Source: Acidobacteriota bacterium (GTDB taxonomy: Bacteria > Acidobacteriota > Thermoanaerobaculia > UBA5066). From it: a DNA stretch of 64,000 nucleotides. This document shows, in pieces, positions 54,733 through 63,484 of this stretch. Every line of letters starts with the position of its first letter. Position 1 is the stretch's first letter. The notes beneath the pieces are model-generated. The model saw only the letters and a list, made by a program, of their open reading frames with translations, did no database searches and was not told the origin of the DNA. The stretch is taken from contig JADJVE010000010.1 of assembly GCA_016716715.1 (NCBI GenBank), positions 85,919 to 149,918 of the forward strand. The letters are read 5' to 3'. A program made the translations under genes and the position numbers.

Positions 54733-57014
54733 CGCAGTCCTTTCATACGGCTGAGAATCACCCTGAGCTGGCCCGCTTCGGGGCGCGCGGGATCGATTGC
54801 CGCCATCCTATCCGCGAGGGGGGCCACCTCGGCAAGCCTTCCCTTACGAACAAGAAAATCGGCGAGGGCAAAGAGCAAATCGTAGCTCGACGGGTCGGCC
54901 GCCGCCGCCTGCCGCAGCATCTTCTCGGCCTCGGCGTCGCGCCCGACCTGCGCAAGGGCGAGTCCCGCGTTGTAGGCGGCGCGCGCGTTCGCCGGCATCC
55001 CCGCGGCGGCGCGGGCGAGCAGGGTCGCCGCCTCCGGCATCGCTCCCTTCTCGGCGACGAGGAGGCCGAGCGCATACGCGACCTCGGCGCGGTCCGGGTA
55101 CGCCGCGAGGACTTCGCGCAGGAGCTTCTCGGCCTCCGCGCTCTTCCCCTGCCGGGCGAGGAGCATCGCGAGGTTCGCCTTCGGCGGATACGAGAGGTCG
55201 TCCACGGCGAGGGCCGCGCGGTAAGACTCCTCGGCCTTCACAGGATCGTGCATCCGCTCGTACATCAGCCCGAGGTTGTGGCCCGCGTACGAGAAGTCGA
55301 GCGAGTACTCCATGGCCTTCACGTAGTCGGCGAGCGCGGTGTCGAGCGCGTCCTTCTGGTAGGGCTTCAGCAGCGCGGGCGCCGTTCCGGCGAGCTGCGC
55401 GGCCGCTTCGAGGCGCACGGCGCGGAACGGGTCCGCGAGGAGCGGCGCGAGCCGGGCGACGCGCTCGGCCTCGTCCGCGATCGGGGCCAGCGCGACGGCC
55501 GTCCTGCGGATCAGGGGCTCCTCGTCGAGGAGCGCGCGGCGGAACGCGGCGGTCACGTCGGGGCCGCGGTACTGGCCGAGGAGGGAAAGGGCCGTGGCCC
55601 TCACGAGCGTCGGGGAGAGCGCGTCGGCTTCGAGCCGGAGCAGATCGGCCTTCGCCGCCGGGCTCCCCTTGCGGCCCGCCGCGAGAACCGTTCCGTAGTG
55701 CGGCTTTCGTGCGGTCCCGTACCACTTGTCGAACGCGTTCGTCACCCACGAGAGCGGCTTGTCTGCGTGGCAGCCGGAGAGGCTGCACGAGTTCGGCACG
55801 CCGAGGTCCCGCGTCAGGTCGGGCCGCGGGATGCGGATGCTGTGGTCCGCGCGCATGTGGACGACCATGAACGGCGACTTCGGCATGTGGCAGGACGCGC
55901 AGAGCGCCCCGTCGCTCGGCCTTCCCTTCCATTCCTTCTTGTGGAAGTGGTGGCGCGCGTCGTCGTAAGCCGGAGCCGAGTGGCACTGCAGGCAGACGCC
56001 GTTGCCGTCCTTCTTGAGCTTCAGCGTGTGGGCGTCGTGGCAGTCCGTGCAGCGGACGCCCATCCGGAACATCTTGCTCTGGACGAACGAGCCGTACTCG
56101 AAGTCCTCGTCGAGGATCTGCCCGTCCGGGTGGTACGTGCCCTCGGCGAGAAGGACCGGGACGTGGTTGTCGAGGAGCTCAGGCCGGCGGTGGTCGTAGC
56201 CGCCCAGCTCGACACGGCGCGAGTGGCACGGCGCGCACAGCTCGACGAGCTCGCGGTTCGTGACGTTCGAGGTCTTGAGGACGAGGCCGAAGTTGTCGAC
56301 GCGCGAGCGCCCCATCGGCGGCACTTCGGCCCACGCCACGTGCCTCGAGCCGGGGCCGTGGCAGGCCTCGCAGCTCACGTCGACCTCGGACCACGTGGTC
56401 GTGAACGTGTTCGTCCTCGGATCGAAGCCCTTCACGAGGTTCGTCGAGTGGCAGCCCGCGCACATACCGTTCCAGTTCTGGCCGTTGCGCGTCCAGTGCA
56501 GCCAGTCGGACGGCGGGATCTTCCTGCCGGGGTAGAGGAAGAACCAGCGCTTGCCGGGAACGTCCCACGCGAGCGAGAACGCCTGCATCCGCCCACCCGG
56601 GAACTTGATGAGGTACTGCTGGAGCGGATCCCAGCCGAACGTGTAGGCCGCCTCGTAGACCGTGGGCTTGCCGTCCGGCGCGGCCGTCTCGATGAGGAAC
56701 TTCTTCCCGTCGCGGAAGAAGCGGGCCTTCATCCCGTCGCCCTCGAAGACGACGCCCGAGAAGTCGCCGCGCACGGTCGCGTCGGTCGCCTCCGTCATCG
56801 CGAGGTCGTGGTGCGAGCCCGTCCAGGCCTTCGTCGCCTTCTCGTGGCACTTCGCGCACGCCTTGCGGCCGACGAACGTCGCCTCCGCCGGCTCCGTGCT
56901 CTTCGGCGCGGGCCTCTGCAGGGCGTCGCGGACGAGCGCGAGCGGGCACGAGGCGACGACGAGGGCGGTCGCGACGAGCGCTGCGAACCTCCAGCGCGCG
57001 AGGTCGTCCGTCAC
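54729..57014 (-). CDS. Multiheme cytochrome c with HEAT-like and TPR domains
   Basis: 761 residues. An N-terminal membrane helix (RFAALVATALVVASCPLALV) is followed by seven CxxCH heme sites (CAKCH, CAGCH, CEACH, CAPCH, CTDCH, CLQCH, CASCH) and one CSLSGCH (CX4CH), so up to eight hemes within the first 420 residues. HEAT-like repeats then lead to TPRs (GHNLGLMYERMHDPVKAEES, KANLAMLLARQGKSAEAEKL). The protein probably hangs in the periplasm. It starts 1 nt after the Rieske stop and overlaps the sulfatase start, so it probably replaces cytochrome c1 in the complex. The terminal acceptor is unknown. Confidence 0.88.
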   Translation of the reverse strand: MTDDLARWRFAALVATALVVASCPLALVRDALQRPAPKSTEPAEATFVGRKACAKCHEKATKAWTGSHHDLAMTEATDATVRGDFSGVVFEGDGMKARFFRDGKKFLIETAAPDGKPTVYEAAYTFGWDPLQQYLIKFPGGRMQAFSLAWDVPGKRWFFLYPGRKIPPSDWLHWTRNGQNWNGMCAGCHSTNLVKGFDPRTNTFTTTWSEVDVSCEACHGPGSRHVAWAEVPPMGRSRVDNFGLVLKTSNVTNRELVELCAPCHSRRVELGGYDHRRPELLDNHVPVLLAEGTYHPDGQILDEDFEYGSFVQSKMFRMGVRCTDCHDAHTLKLKKDGNGVCLQCHSAPAYDDARHHFHKKEWKGRPSDGALCASCHMPKSPFMVVHMRADHSIRIPRPDLTRDLGVPNSCSLSGCHADKPLSWVTNAFDKWYGTARKPHYGTVLAAGRKGSPAAKADLLRLEADALSPTLVRATALSLLGQYRGPDVTAAFRRALLDEEPLIRRTAVALAPIADEAERVARLAPLLADPFRAVRLEAAAQLAGTAPALLKPYQKDALDTALADYVKAMEYSLDFSYAGHNLGLMYERMHDPVKAEESYRAALAVDDLSYPPKANLAMLLARQGKSAEAEKLLREVLAAYPDRAEVAYALGLLVAEKGAMPEAATLLARAAAGMPANARAAYNAGLALAQVGRDAEAEKMLRQAAAADPSSYDLLFALADFLVRKGRLAEVAPLADRMAAIDPARPEAGQLRVILSRMKGLR

Positions 57015-57015
57015 C

Positions 57016-57486
57016 TCACGCCCTCGTCACCTGCGCCGCGTCGAACGCGGACCGGCGGATGGGCGCCGACACGTCCACCTTGACGATGCCGTTCTCGATC
57101 CTGACCGCGAAGAGGTCGAGCGGGCGCGGCGCGGGCGGCGCGAGGACGTCGCCGCGCAGGTCGAATACGGACGCATGGCACGGGCATGCGAAGCGCCCGG
57201 CCGCCTCGTCCCACGGCACGCTGCACCCGAGGTGCGTGCACTGGCGGTGCAGCGCGAGGAACCCGCCGTCGGCAAGCCGCACGAGGTAGAACTTTCCCGC
57301 CGGGAACGCCGTGACCGAGCCCGGCGCGAAGCCGTCCGCCGGGCCCGCGACGACGAGGCTGCCCGCGCTCTTCGGCGCCTTCGGGCGCGGCTTCAGGAAC
57401 GCCACGACGATCCACGAGGCCTCGGCGAGGGCCGCGACCCCGAGAGAGAGCCACGCGACCTTCAGGAACGACCGCCGCTCCGTCAC
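57016..57486 (-). CDS. Rieske 2Fe-2S protein of a cytochrome bc-type complex
   Basis: 156 residues. An N-terminal membrane anchor has a Tat-like ERRSFLK start. The cluster motifs are RQCTHLGCSVPWDE (near residue 82) and CPCHASVFDLRGDVL (near 100), with the paired Cys-His ligands intact. It moves electrons from quinol at cytochrome b to the next carrier. GTG 57486 overlaps the cytochrome b stop (GTGA). Confidence 0.92.
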   Translation of the reverse strand: MTERRSFLKVAWLSLGVAALAEASWIVVAFLKPRPKAPKSAGSLVVAGPADGFAPGSVTAFPAGKFYLVRLADGGFLALHRQCTHLGCSVPWDEAAGRFACPCHASVFDLRGDVLAPPAPRPLDLFAVRIENGIVKVDVSAPIRRSAFDAAQVTRA

Positions 57487-58631
57487 GCGTTCCACGGCCA
57501 CACCAGCTTCATGCCCGCTCCCCGGAACCAGATTCCGACGGCCGTCAGGACGGCGAAGGCCGTCCCGAAGAAGACGAAGAGGGCCTGCGTCGCCTCGAGA
57601 CGCGTCGCTCCAAGCCGCGACCGCAGGAACCGAAAGCCCGCGGCGGCTCCGGCGAGAACAGCGGCGACCGGCAGGACGCCGCGCAGAAAGAACGCGGCGC
57701 CGCCCGAAGGCGCACCCGACTTGCCGAGGACGAGCGCGTCGGCGATCACGAGGATCGGCGTCGCCACGAGTGCGAGGGCGGCCGCGAGCTTCGCTGTGCG
57801 CCGGCCGTTCTCCGAGAGGAACCACGCGCCGCGCGGCTCGGCGTCCGAAAAGCCCAGATACGGCAGCGCGCAGAGCGCGGCGACGCCGAGCAACGGCACG
57901 ACGACGACCGCGAAGAGCGGGTGGAGGTGGACGAGGAGCTCCTGAAAGCCGAGGAAGTACCAGGGCGCCTTCGCGGGGTTCAGCGAGAGGCCGGGGTTGG
58001 CCGCGGGGCCGAGCGGCGCACGCACGAGGGCGGAGAAGAGCGTCACCGCGGCGAGCACGACGAGAGCCGCAGCAAGCTCGCGCCACAGGAGCTCCGGCAG
58101 GAAGAGGACCTGCTCCGGCTTGCCCTTCTCGTCGCGGACCGCGTCCGGCGGGAGCACGACGCCGCCGGCCTTTCTCACGCGCCAGAAATGGAACCCGGCG
58201 CCTGCGAAGAGCAGCACGGGAATCCACTGCGTGTGAAGCGCGAAGTACGTCCCGAGCGTGGCCGGGCCGATCTCCTCGCCGCCGCGGAGGAACGCGGCGA
58301 GCGCGGGCCCCGCGAGCGGGACGTACGCCGCCATCCCGGTGACGATCGTGACCGCCCAGTACGCGAGCTGGTCCCACGGCAGCAGGTAGCCCGTGAAGGC
58401 CGACGCCGCGATCGCCGCGAGGAGGAACAGGCCGACAAGCCAGTTCAGCGCGCGCGTGCCGAGGAAACCGCCCGTAAAGACGACGCGCAGCAGGTGGAAG
58501 ACGGCAACGAGGACGAGAAGGTTCGCGCTCCAGTGGTGGATCGCGCGGACGAACGCCCCGAACGTCACCTCACCCTGCAGCTTCTCGATCGACGCGTACG
58601 CGTCGCCGGGCACGGGCGTGTACCCGAACAT
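57483..58631 (-). CDS. Cytochrome b of a quinol oxidoreductase; N-terminus probably extends to about 58792
   Basis: The ATG-started frame gives 382 residues with heme-ligand blocks RAIHHWSANLLVLVAVFHLL and ALHTQWIPVLLFAGAGFHFW, and quinol-site residues GYLLPWDQLAYWAVTI. About nine helices are predicted, including a C-terminal subunit-IV-like part. Upstream the same frame still reads homologous N-terminus (LHLRPVRVRAAAIRFTHTFG then TLVLLSILLVTGSLL, helix A) for 55 codons up to a TGA at 58797-58799, but holds no ATG, GTG or TTG. A GTG at 58792, 6 nt after TATAGT, is one base out of frame. So the true start is probably 58792 with a single-base indel downstream. Confidence 0.88.
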   Translation of the reverse strand: MFGYTPVPGDAYASIEKLQGEVTFGAFVRAIHHWSANLLVLVAVFHLLRVVFTGGFLGTRALNWLVGLFLLAAIAASAFTGYLLPWDQLAYWAVTIVTGMAAYVPLAGPALAAFLRGGEEIGPATLGTYFALHTQWIPVLLFAGAGFHFWRVRKAGGVVLPPDAVRDEKGKPEQVLFLPELLWRELAAALVVLAAVTLFSALVRAPLGPAANPGLSLNPAKAPWYFLGFQELLVHLHPLFAVVVVPLLGVAALCALPYLGFSDAEPRGAWFLSENGRRTAKLAAALALVATPILVIADALVLGKSGAPSGGAAFFLRGVLPVAAVLAGAAAGFRFLRSRLGATRLEATQALFVFFGTAFAVLTAVGIWFRGAGMKLVWPWNA

Positions 58632-58798
58632 CAGGAGCGAGCCCGTGACGAGGAGGATCGAGAGGAGGACGAGCGTCGACCCGCCGAGCCCGAACGTGTG
58701 CGTGAAGCGGATTGCCGCGGCCCGGACACGGACGGGGCGAAGGTGAAGGACGAACGTCGAGACGACGGCCCTTGCGCTCTCGGCGGCTTCACTTCCTC

Positions 58799-58804
58799 AC
58801 TATA
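58799..58804 (-). promoter_or_regulatory. Candidate -10 hexamer (TATAGT) of the cytochrome b operon
   Basis: TATAGT ends 6 nt before GTG 58792, the same leaderless layout as elsewhere in the window. The promoter would drive cytochrome b, Rieske, multiheme cytochrome, sulfatase, the unknown protein and DUF3604. Confidence 0.45.
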
Positions 58805-58863
58805 GCGCAGGCCCGCGCGGCCAGGGGCGCAGGTGCATCAACGACGAACACTTTGTGTATGCT

Positions 58864-58869
58864 TAATCT
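58864..58869 (+). promoter_or_regulatory. Candidate -10 hexamer (TAATCT) before the DUF3943 gene
   Basis: TAATCT ends 5 nt before GTG 58875 in an AT-rich patch (58840-58870). Confidence 0.35.
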
Positions 58870-58874
58870 CCCCA

Positions 58875-59781
58875 GTGGCGGCGAAAGCCGCGGCGCTTTC
58901 AATCTTGAGACTCACGCGCAGTGCTGAACTGACCGCGATTGCGGCCGCCCTGATGCTCGCCCTCCCAACCCGAGGCGCGAGCGCCGACTCGTCCCTGGCC
59001 GCCCCGGTCCCCGGGCCCGGGACGACTCCGCTCTGCCGGACCGGGAATCGCCGAATTCCATCTGCCCAACTCGGTTTTCAGGGACCTGGGCGTCACTCTC
59101 GAGGACGATTCCGCGTCTCTTCCGACGGGGGACTTCGGCTTCACGCTCAAGGACTTCGATTCGGAGGAGCTTCAGCTGCCCGCCGACTGGACGGGCGGAA
59201 TCGCCGTCCAGCAGCCCCGTTGGCCGCAGCCGCCTCCCGAGGACACGCTCCGGGGCGTCCGGAACTGGGACTCGCCCTACGGGAAGAAATTCCTCCGGGG
59301 AACCCTCATCATCACCGGCACGGAGATCGCAAGCGGCGTCATCCTGGCGCTTCTGCCCAGCCAGTTCACGAAGTGGGACGACACCGCGCTCCAGCGGGGT
59401 TCCGCCAATTACAAGCGCGCGTGGAGCGAGGCTCCGACGTGGGACCGCGACTCCTTCTTCAACGACTACATGGGCCATCCGTATGCGGGCGCCCTGTACT
59501 ACAACATGATGCGATCCCAGGGAGGGACCCCGCTGCAGTCCTTCGGGTTCACGCTCTTCCAGAGCACGCTATGGGAGTACGCGATCGAGTCGGTCGCCGA
59601 GCAGCCGAGCATCCAGGACCTCGTCATCACGCCGATCGCGGGCAGCCTCCTCGGGGAGGTCTTCCACCAGCTGTCTCTCGAGATCCTGAAGAAGGGAAAC
59701 CTCAACTTCGGACAGAAGGTTCTCGTCTTCTTCCTGAACCCCTCCTGGGTGATCAACAACGGCTTCCGCGCGCCGGAGTAG
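58875..59781 (+). pseudogene. DUF3943 protein, frame broken near its N-terminus
   Basis: The signal peptide (ELTAIAAALMLALPTRGASA) is in one frame, from GTG 58875. The mature protein is in another: GIAEFHLPNSVFRDLGVTLE, YGKKFLRGTLIITGTEIASG, then NDYMGHPYAGALYYNMMRSQ, TLWEYAIESVAEQPSIQDLV and TPIAGSLLGEVFHQLSLEIL. The last three blocks are the DUF3943 core. The second frame has no start codon before 59470, so the two parts belong together. The switch falls near 59005-59045, in a run of C and G. A one-base indel explains it. The family is probably outer-membrane associated; function unknown. Confidence 0.75.
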
Positions 59782-59785
59782 CCGC

Positions 59786-61294
59786 TCAGCGTTTCAAATC
59801 CAGTTCCTTGAGCCTCTTCGCCGCCGTGCCGAACGGGCCGAGCTGGTATACGGCCGCGCCCACGGGCGAGAACGTGAACGGCTCGAACGGTTCCGCCAGC
59901 ATCTTGTCGAGGGTGTCCCTGGGAGCGACGCCGGTGCTGACGTGGGGATTGAAGTTCGCCCCGGACATCTTCGGATCGAATGTCGACACGTATTGAATGA
60001 TCGCGGCGTCGGTGGCGGGATCGTCGTGCGGAGCGGTGAACGCGCCGATGGGGCCGGTGGCCTGCATGAACGGCTTCGCGGCGGCAATGATCTTCGCTTG
60101 CAGGTCAAGGATCTCCGGCGTCGGCTTCGCGCAGATGCCGGCGATGCCCGTCGCGCCGGCCGGGGCGTAGTAGTACTTGAACGCCTCCAGCTTCATCGCC
60201 TTGACGTTGGCACTCGCGAGCACCTTCTCCGCGGCGGCAAAGAGTTTTTCCAGATCCGCCGTGCGGACGAAGCACTGGAGCATCGTAATGTGCGGGGTGT
60301 GCGTCGCGTCGAGCGCGAACCCCTTCGGGAAGACCGCCAGAAGGCGCGCGTTGTTCGCGGCGGCATGCCGGAGCATCGTCGCGTCCGGCTGGAGCAGGAT
60401 GTCGATCGCCGTCACGTCGGCGCTCTGGAAACCGAGAGCCAGGGCCGCGGCCTCCGCCCTGCAATCGCCCGCGGGCGGGATGCCCCGGGCGCGAAGGGCC
60501 GCAAACTCGGCCTTGGCGGCTCGCAGGTCCGCGTCGAACGTGGGATCGGCGTGCAGCCGCGCCAGCGTGGCCGCGCCCATGAAGCGGCCCCAGACCACGT
60601 CGCTGTACCAGTGATGGTTGCAGACGATGCGGCTCTCGCCGTAGGCCCGGCCGCGGGCGAGGAGCTCGTCGGTCCGGTCCGGAGCGATCTCGCTGAGGAC
60701 GAGGGCGAATCCCCAGCCGATTGCGGTGTGGCCCGACGGATAGGAGGGGTCCTTTTCGAGGAACCCGCGTGCTTCCGGGACGGCGAGAGGCTGGCCGTTC
60801 TGCTGGAAAGGACGCGTGCGCTCGTAGTGATTCTTCGCGGCGTAGGTGGAAAGGGCGAGATCACTGAACGAGCGTGACAGAAGCGTGTACAGGTACGGGG
60901 CGTTCTCCTTCGTGATCCGGGAGTTCAGCGCACAGGAGAAGTCGTCGATGAGGTGCGGGACCTTCAGATCGTAGTCTGAAGCCGCCAGAGCGAAGCGCGG
61001 CGTGCCGTGCAGCGCGAAAGTGTTGCGCGCGACCTCCTCGTCGTGCGCGAAGGCAGCCGAGCCGGGAAGCGGCGGGGGGGAAATGAGGGCGAGGCTGTTC
61101 GGCAGCGCCTTGGGGTCCAGATAGCCCTGCAGCGCGCCGAGACCGAGCTCCGGATGGAACTCGGGCACAGAGCTCAGGTTGGTTCTCGCTGGAGAGGCAT
61201 CGCCGTTCTGGGTCGCGCAGCCCGTGACCAGACTCAACGCCAGCGTGCAGACGAGCACGGCGGCAGGAATGGAAGACTTGTGTCTGGGCCTCAA
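59786..61294 (-). CDS. Lipoprotein fusing a PhoN-type acid phosphatase to a 2H phosphoesterase domain
   Basis: 502 residues from TTG 61294 (AAAGGA 8 nt upstream). A lipobox (LALSLVTGC) anchors it. Residues about 110-260 are a class A acid phosphatase/PAP2 domain: KNHYERTRPFQQ, PSYPSGHTAIGWGF and ESRIVCNHHWYSDVVWGR give the KX6RP, PSGH and SRX5HX3D signatures. Residues about 310-480 have two H-x-T/S motifs, ATHTPHITMLQCFV and NFNPHVSTGVAPRD, the mark of 2H (LigT-like) phosphodiesterases. The pair could open a cyclic or linear phosphodiester and then remove the phosphate. I do not know this fusion as a named protein. Start uncertain; the frame is open to ATG 61354. Confidence 0.83.
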   Translation of the reverse strand: MRPRHKSSIPAAVLVCTLALSLVTGCATQNGDASPARTNLSSVPEFHPELGLGALQGYLDPKALPNSLALISPPPLPGSAAFAHDEEVARNTFALHGTPRFALAASDYDLKVPHLIDDFSCALNSRITKENAPYLYTLLSRSFSDLALSTYAAKNHYERTRPFQQNGQPLAVPEARGFLEKDPSYPSGHTAIGWGFALVLSEIAPDRTDELLARGRAYGESRIVCNHHWYSDVVWGRFMGAATLARLHADPTFDADLRAAKAEFAALRARGIPPAGDCRAEAAALALGFQSADVTAIDILLQPDATMLRHAAANNARLLAVFPKGFALDATHTPHITMLQCFVRTADLEKLFAAAEKVLASANVKAMKLEAFKYYYAPAGATGIAGICAKPTPEILDLQAKIIAAAKPFMQATGPIGAFTAPHDDPATDAAIIQYVSTFDPKMSGANFNPHVSTGVAPRDTLDKMLAEPFEPFTFSPVGAAVYQLGPFGTAAKRLKELDLKR

Positions 61295-61372
61295 TGGCAA
61301 CGTCCTTTCGAGAAAAGCGGCCGACCGCGAGGTGCAGCCGGCCGCGACGGTCATTCCGGAGACAGGGCGGGC

Positions 61373-62980
61373 TCAGTGCCCGCCGGATTCCTTCATCTTC
61401 GCGAAGATCTCGTCCATGTTGAACGACGCGGCCTTCTGGCGCTGCGGGTAGTCCTTGAACGTCTGGATGAACTTCCCAACGAACGCCTGGGCCGGCACGA
61501 GCTGGAAGGCGTGGTCGAGGAGCCAGTCGTAGTACGTGTTGGACGTGATGTCGGCCCGCTCGTACGGATCGGTCCGGAGGTTGAAGATCTTCGGCACGCG
61601 CAGGCTCGTGAACGGCTCCGCCCACACGCGCAGCGTGCCCGTGGCGCGCTGCTCCATGAAGACGAACTTGAAGTTGTCGTACCTCAGGCCGGTGAGCTGC
61701 TGGTCATCGTTGACGTACAGGAATGACTCCCGCGGGCTCTTCTCGGCCTTCCCGGTCAGGTAGGGAACGAGGTTGTAGCCGTCGAGGTAGACCTTGTAGG
61801 TCATGTCCCCGACCTTGTAGCCCTTGAGGAGCCTCTCCGTCACCTGCGTGTCGCCCGCGACGGCAAGGAGCGTCGGCAGCCAGTCGTGGTGCGCGACCAT
61901 CTCGTTCGAGACGCTGTCGGGCTTGATCTTCCCGGGCCAGCGGACCATTGCGGGCACCCGGTAAGCCCCTTCCCAGTTCGAGTTCTTCTCGTTGCGGAAC
62001 GGCGTCATCGCGGCGTCGGGCCAGCTGTTCATGTGCGGGCCGTTGTCCGTCGAGTACATGACGAACGTGTTGTCCGCGATCTTCAGGTCGTCGAGGGTCT
62101 TGAGGACCTGGCCGACGTTCTTGTCGTGGTCGATCATGGCGTCGTGATACGGGCTCTGGAATCGGCCCGACTGACCGAGGCTCTCGGGTTTAACGTGCGT
62201 CCGGAAGTGCATGTGTGTGAAGTTCACCCAGACGAACGCGGGCTTCCCGGCCTTGTTCATGCGCTGGATGAAGTCCACGGCGCGGGCCGCCGTGTCGTCG
62301 TCGATCGTCTCCATCCGCTTCCGGGTCAGCGGGCCCGTGTCCTTGCACACCTGCTTGCCGACCTTGCCGAAGCGCGGGTCGACGGTCGTGTCATCCGTGG
62401 CCGAGGCCTTGCAGTCCATGACGCCGCGCGGCCCGAATTCGGCGCGGAACTTGGGATCCTTCGGGTAGTCCGGGAGCTCCGGCTCCTCCTCGGCGTTCAA
62501 ATGGTAGAGGTTGCCGTAGAACTCGTCGAACCCGTGGACGGTGGGCAGGAACTCGTTCCGGTCGCCGAGGTGGTTCTTGCCGAACTGCCCGGTCGCGTAG
62601 CCGAGCGGCTTGAGCATCTCGGCGATCGTCGGGTCTTCCTTCTGGAGGCCCAGCGTCGCGCCCGGCAAGCCGACTTTCGTCATGCCGGTGCGCAGACCCG
62701 ACTGGCCGGTGATGAACGATGACCGGCCCGCCGTGCAGCTCTGCTCGGCGTAGTAGTCGGTGAACATCATGCCTTCCTTGGCGACACGATCGATGTTGGG
62801 CGTCTTGTAGCCCATCAGGCCGTGCGAGTAGGCGCTGATGTTGGACTGGCCGACGTCATCGCCCCAGATGATGACGATGTTCGGCTTGCGGGCGGTGTTC
62901 TGCGCCTCGGCGGACGGCGCCGCGGCGAGGATGCCGAGCGCGAGCCCGAAGACCGGGGAGCGAGGTTTGAATGCCTTCAT
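61373..62980 (-). CDS. Arylsulfatase (intact)
   Basis: 535 residues. A signal peptide (GLALGILAAAPSAEA) precedes PNIVIIWGDDVGQSNISAYS (metal Asp pair). EQSCTAGRSSFITGQSG carries the C-x-A-x-R type motif whose Cys is converted to formylglycine (near residue 82). GKNHLGDRNEFLPTVHGFDE and MYSTDNGPHMNSWPDAAMTP complete the metal and sulfate site. It hydrolyses sulfate esters in the periplasm. A sulfatase-maturing enzyme is not in the window. AAAAGGAG precedes ATG. Confidence 0.93.
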   Translation of the reverse strand: MKAFKPRSPVFGLALGILAAAPSAEAQNTARKPNIVIIWGDDVGQSNISAYSHGLMGYKTPNIDRVAKEGMMFTDYYAEQSCTAGRSSFITGQSGLRTGMTKVGLPGATLGLQKEDPTIAEMLKPLGYATGQFGKNHLGDRNEFLPTVHGFDEFYGNLYHLNAEEEPELPDYPKDPKFRAEFGPRGVMDCKASATDDTTVDPRFGKVGKQVCKDTGPLTRKRMETIDDDTAARAVDFIQRMNKAGKPAFVWVNFTHMHFRTHVKPESLGQSGRFQSPYHDAMIDHDKNVGQVLKTLDDLKIADNTFVMYSTDNGPHMNSWPDAAMTPFRNEKNSNWEGAYRVPAMVRWPGKIKPDSVSNEMVAHHDWLPTLLAVAGDTQVTERLLKGYKVGDMTYKVYLDGYNLVPYLTGKAEKSPRESFLYVNDDQQLTGLRYDNFKFVFMEQRATGTLRVWAEPFTSLRVPKIFNLRTDPYERADITSNTYYDWLLDHAFQLVPAQAFVGKFIQTFKDYPQRQKAASFNMDEIFAKMKESGGH

Positions 62981-63003
62981 TCACGTTCTCCTTTTCGTGT
63001 CGT

Positions 63004-63471
63004 TCAGCGTCTCACGAACGAGACGTCGAACGTCTGCTTCTGAAGAGCCTGGAAATACGTGCCGACGAGCGTGTCGCTCGCCGGGTCGTATACGAGGCGA
63101 TATGTGCTGCCGGGGTAGTTGGGGGCGCGCAACTCGACGAAGAGCGTCAGGGCGCCGTTCTCGGAGAACGCCTCCGCTTTCGCGACGTTGATCGGACGCG
63201 GGTTGAAATAAGCCGCGTCGGCCTTCCCCTCCGGCGAGACCGCGCGGATCTCGAGGATGTAGCCGCCGTCCTCGCGCAGCCAGCGGGCCACGAGTCTGTC
63301 GAACCCCGAGGCCGCAGGCTTCGCGGGTTCCAGGGCGGGAGCCGCCGTGGCCGTCGCCGCTGCGGTGGCTGCAGGCGCCGCCGGCTCTCCGCCCCTGGAG
63401 CGGCACGAAACGGCGCCCCCGATCAGAAGCGCACCGGCGAGGGCAATGCCCGTTCGCCGACGGTTTCTCAA
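63004..63471 (-). CDS. Putative lipoprotein of unknown function
   Basis: 155 residues. GIALAGALLIGGAVSC has a lipobox-like end at Cys, followed by an Ala/Thr/Pro linker. The mature domain is beta-rich (GYILEIRAVSPEGKADAAYF, YRLVYDPASDTLVGTYFQAL). It lies between a sulfatase and a DUF4136 gene on the same strand with gaps of 23 and 13 nt, so one transcript is likely. Family not recognised. Confidence 0.6.
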   Translation of the reverse strand: MRNRRRTGIALAGALLIGGAVSCRSRGGEPAAPAATAAATATAAPALEPAKPAASGFDRLVARWLREDGGYILEIRAVSPEGKADAAYFNPRPINVAKAEAFSENGALTLFVELRAPNYPGSTYRLVYDPASDTLVGTYFQALQKQTFDVSFVRR

Positions 63472-63484
63472 ACTGCCGACCGGC

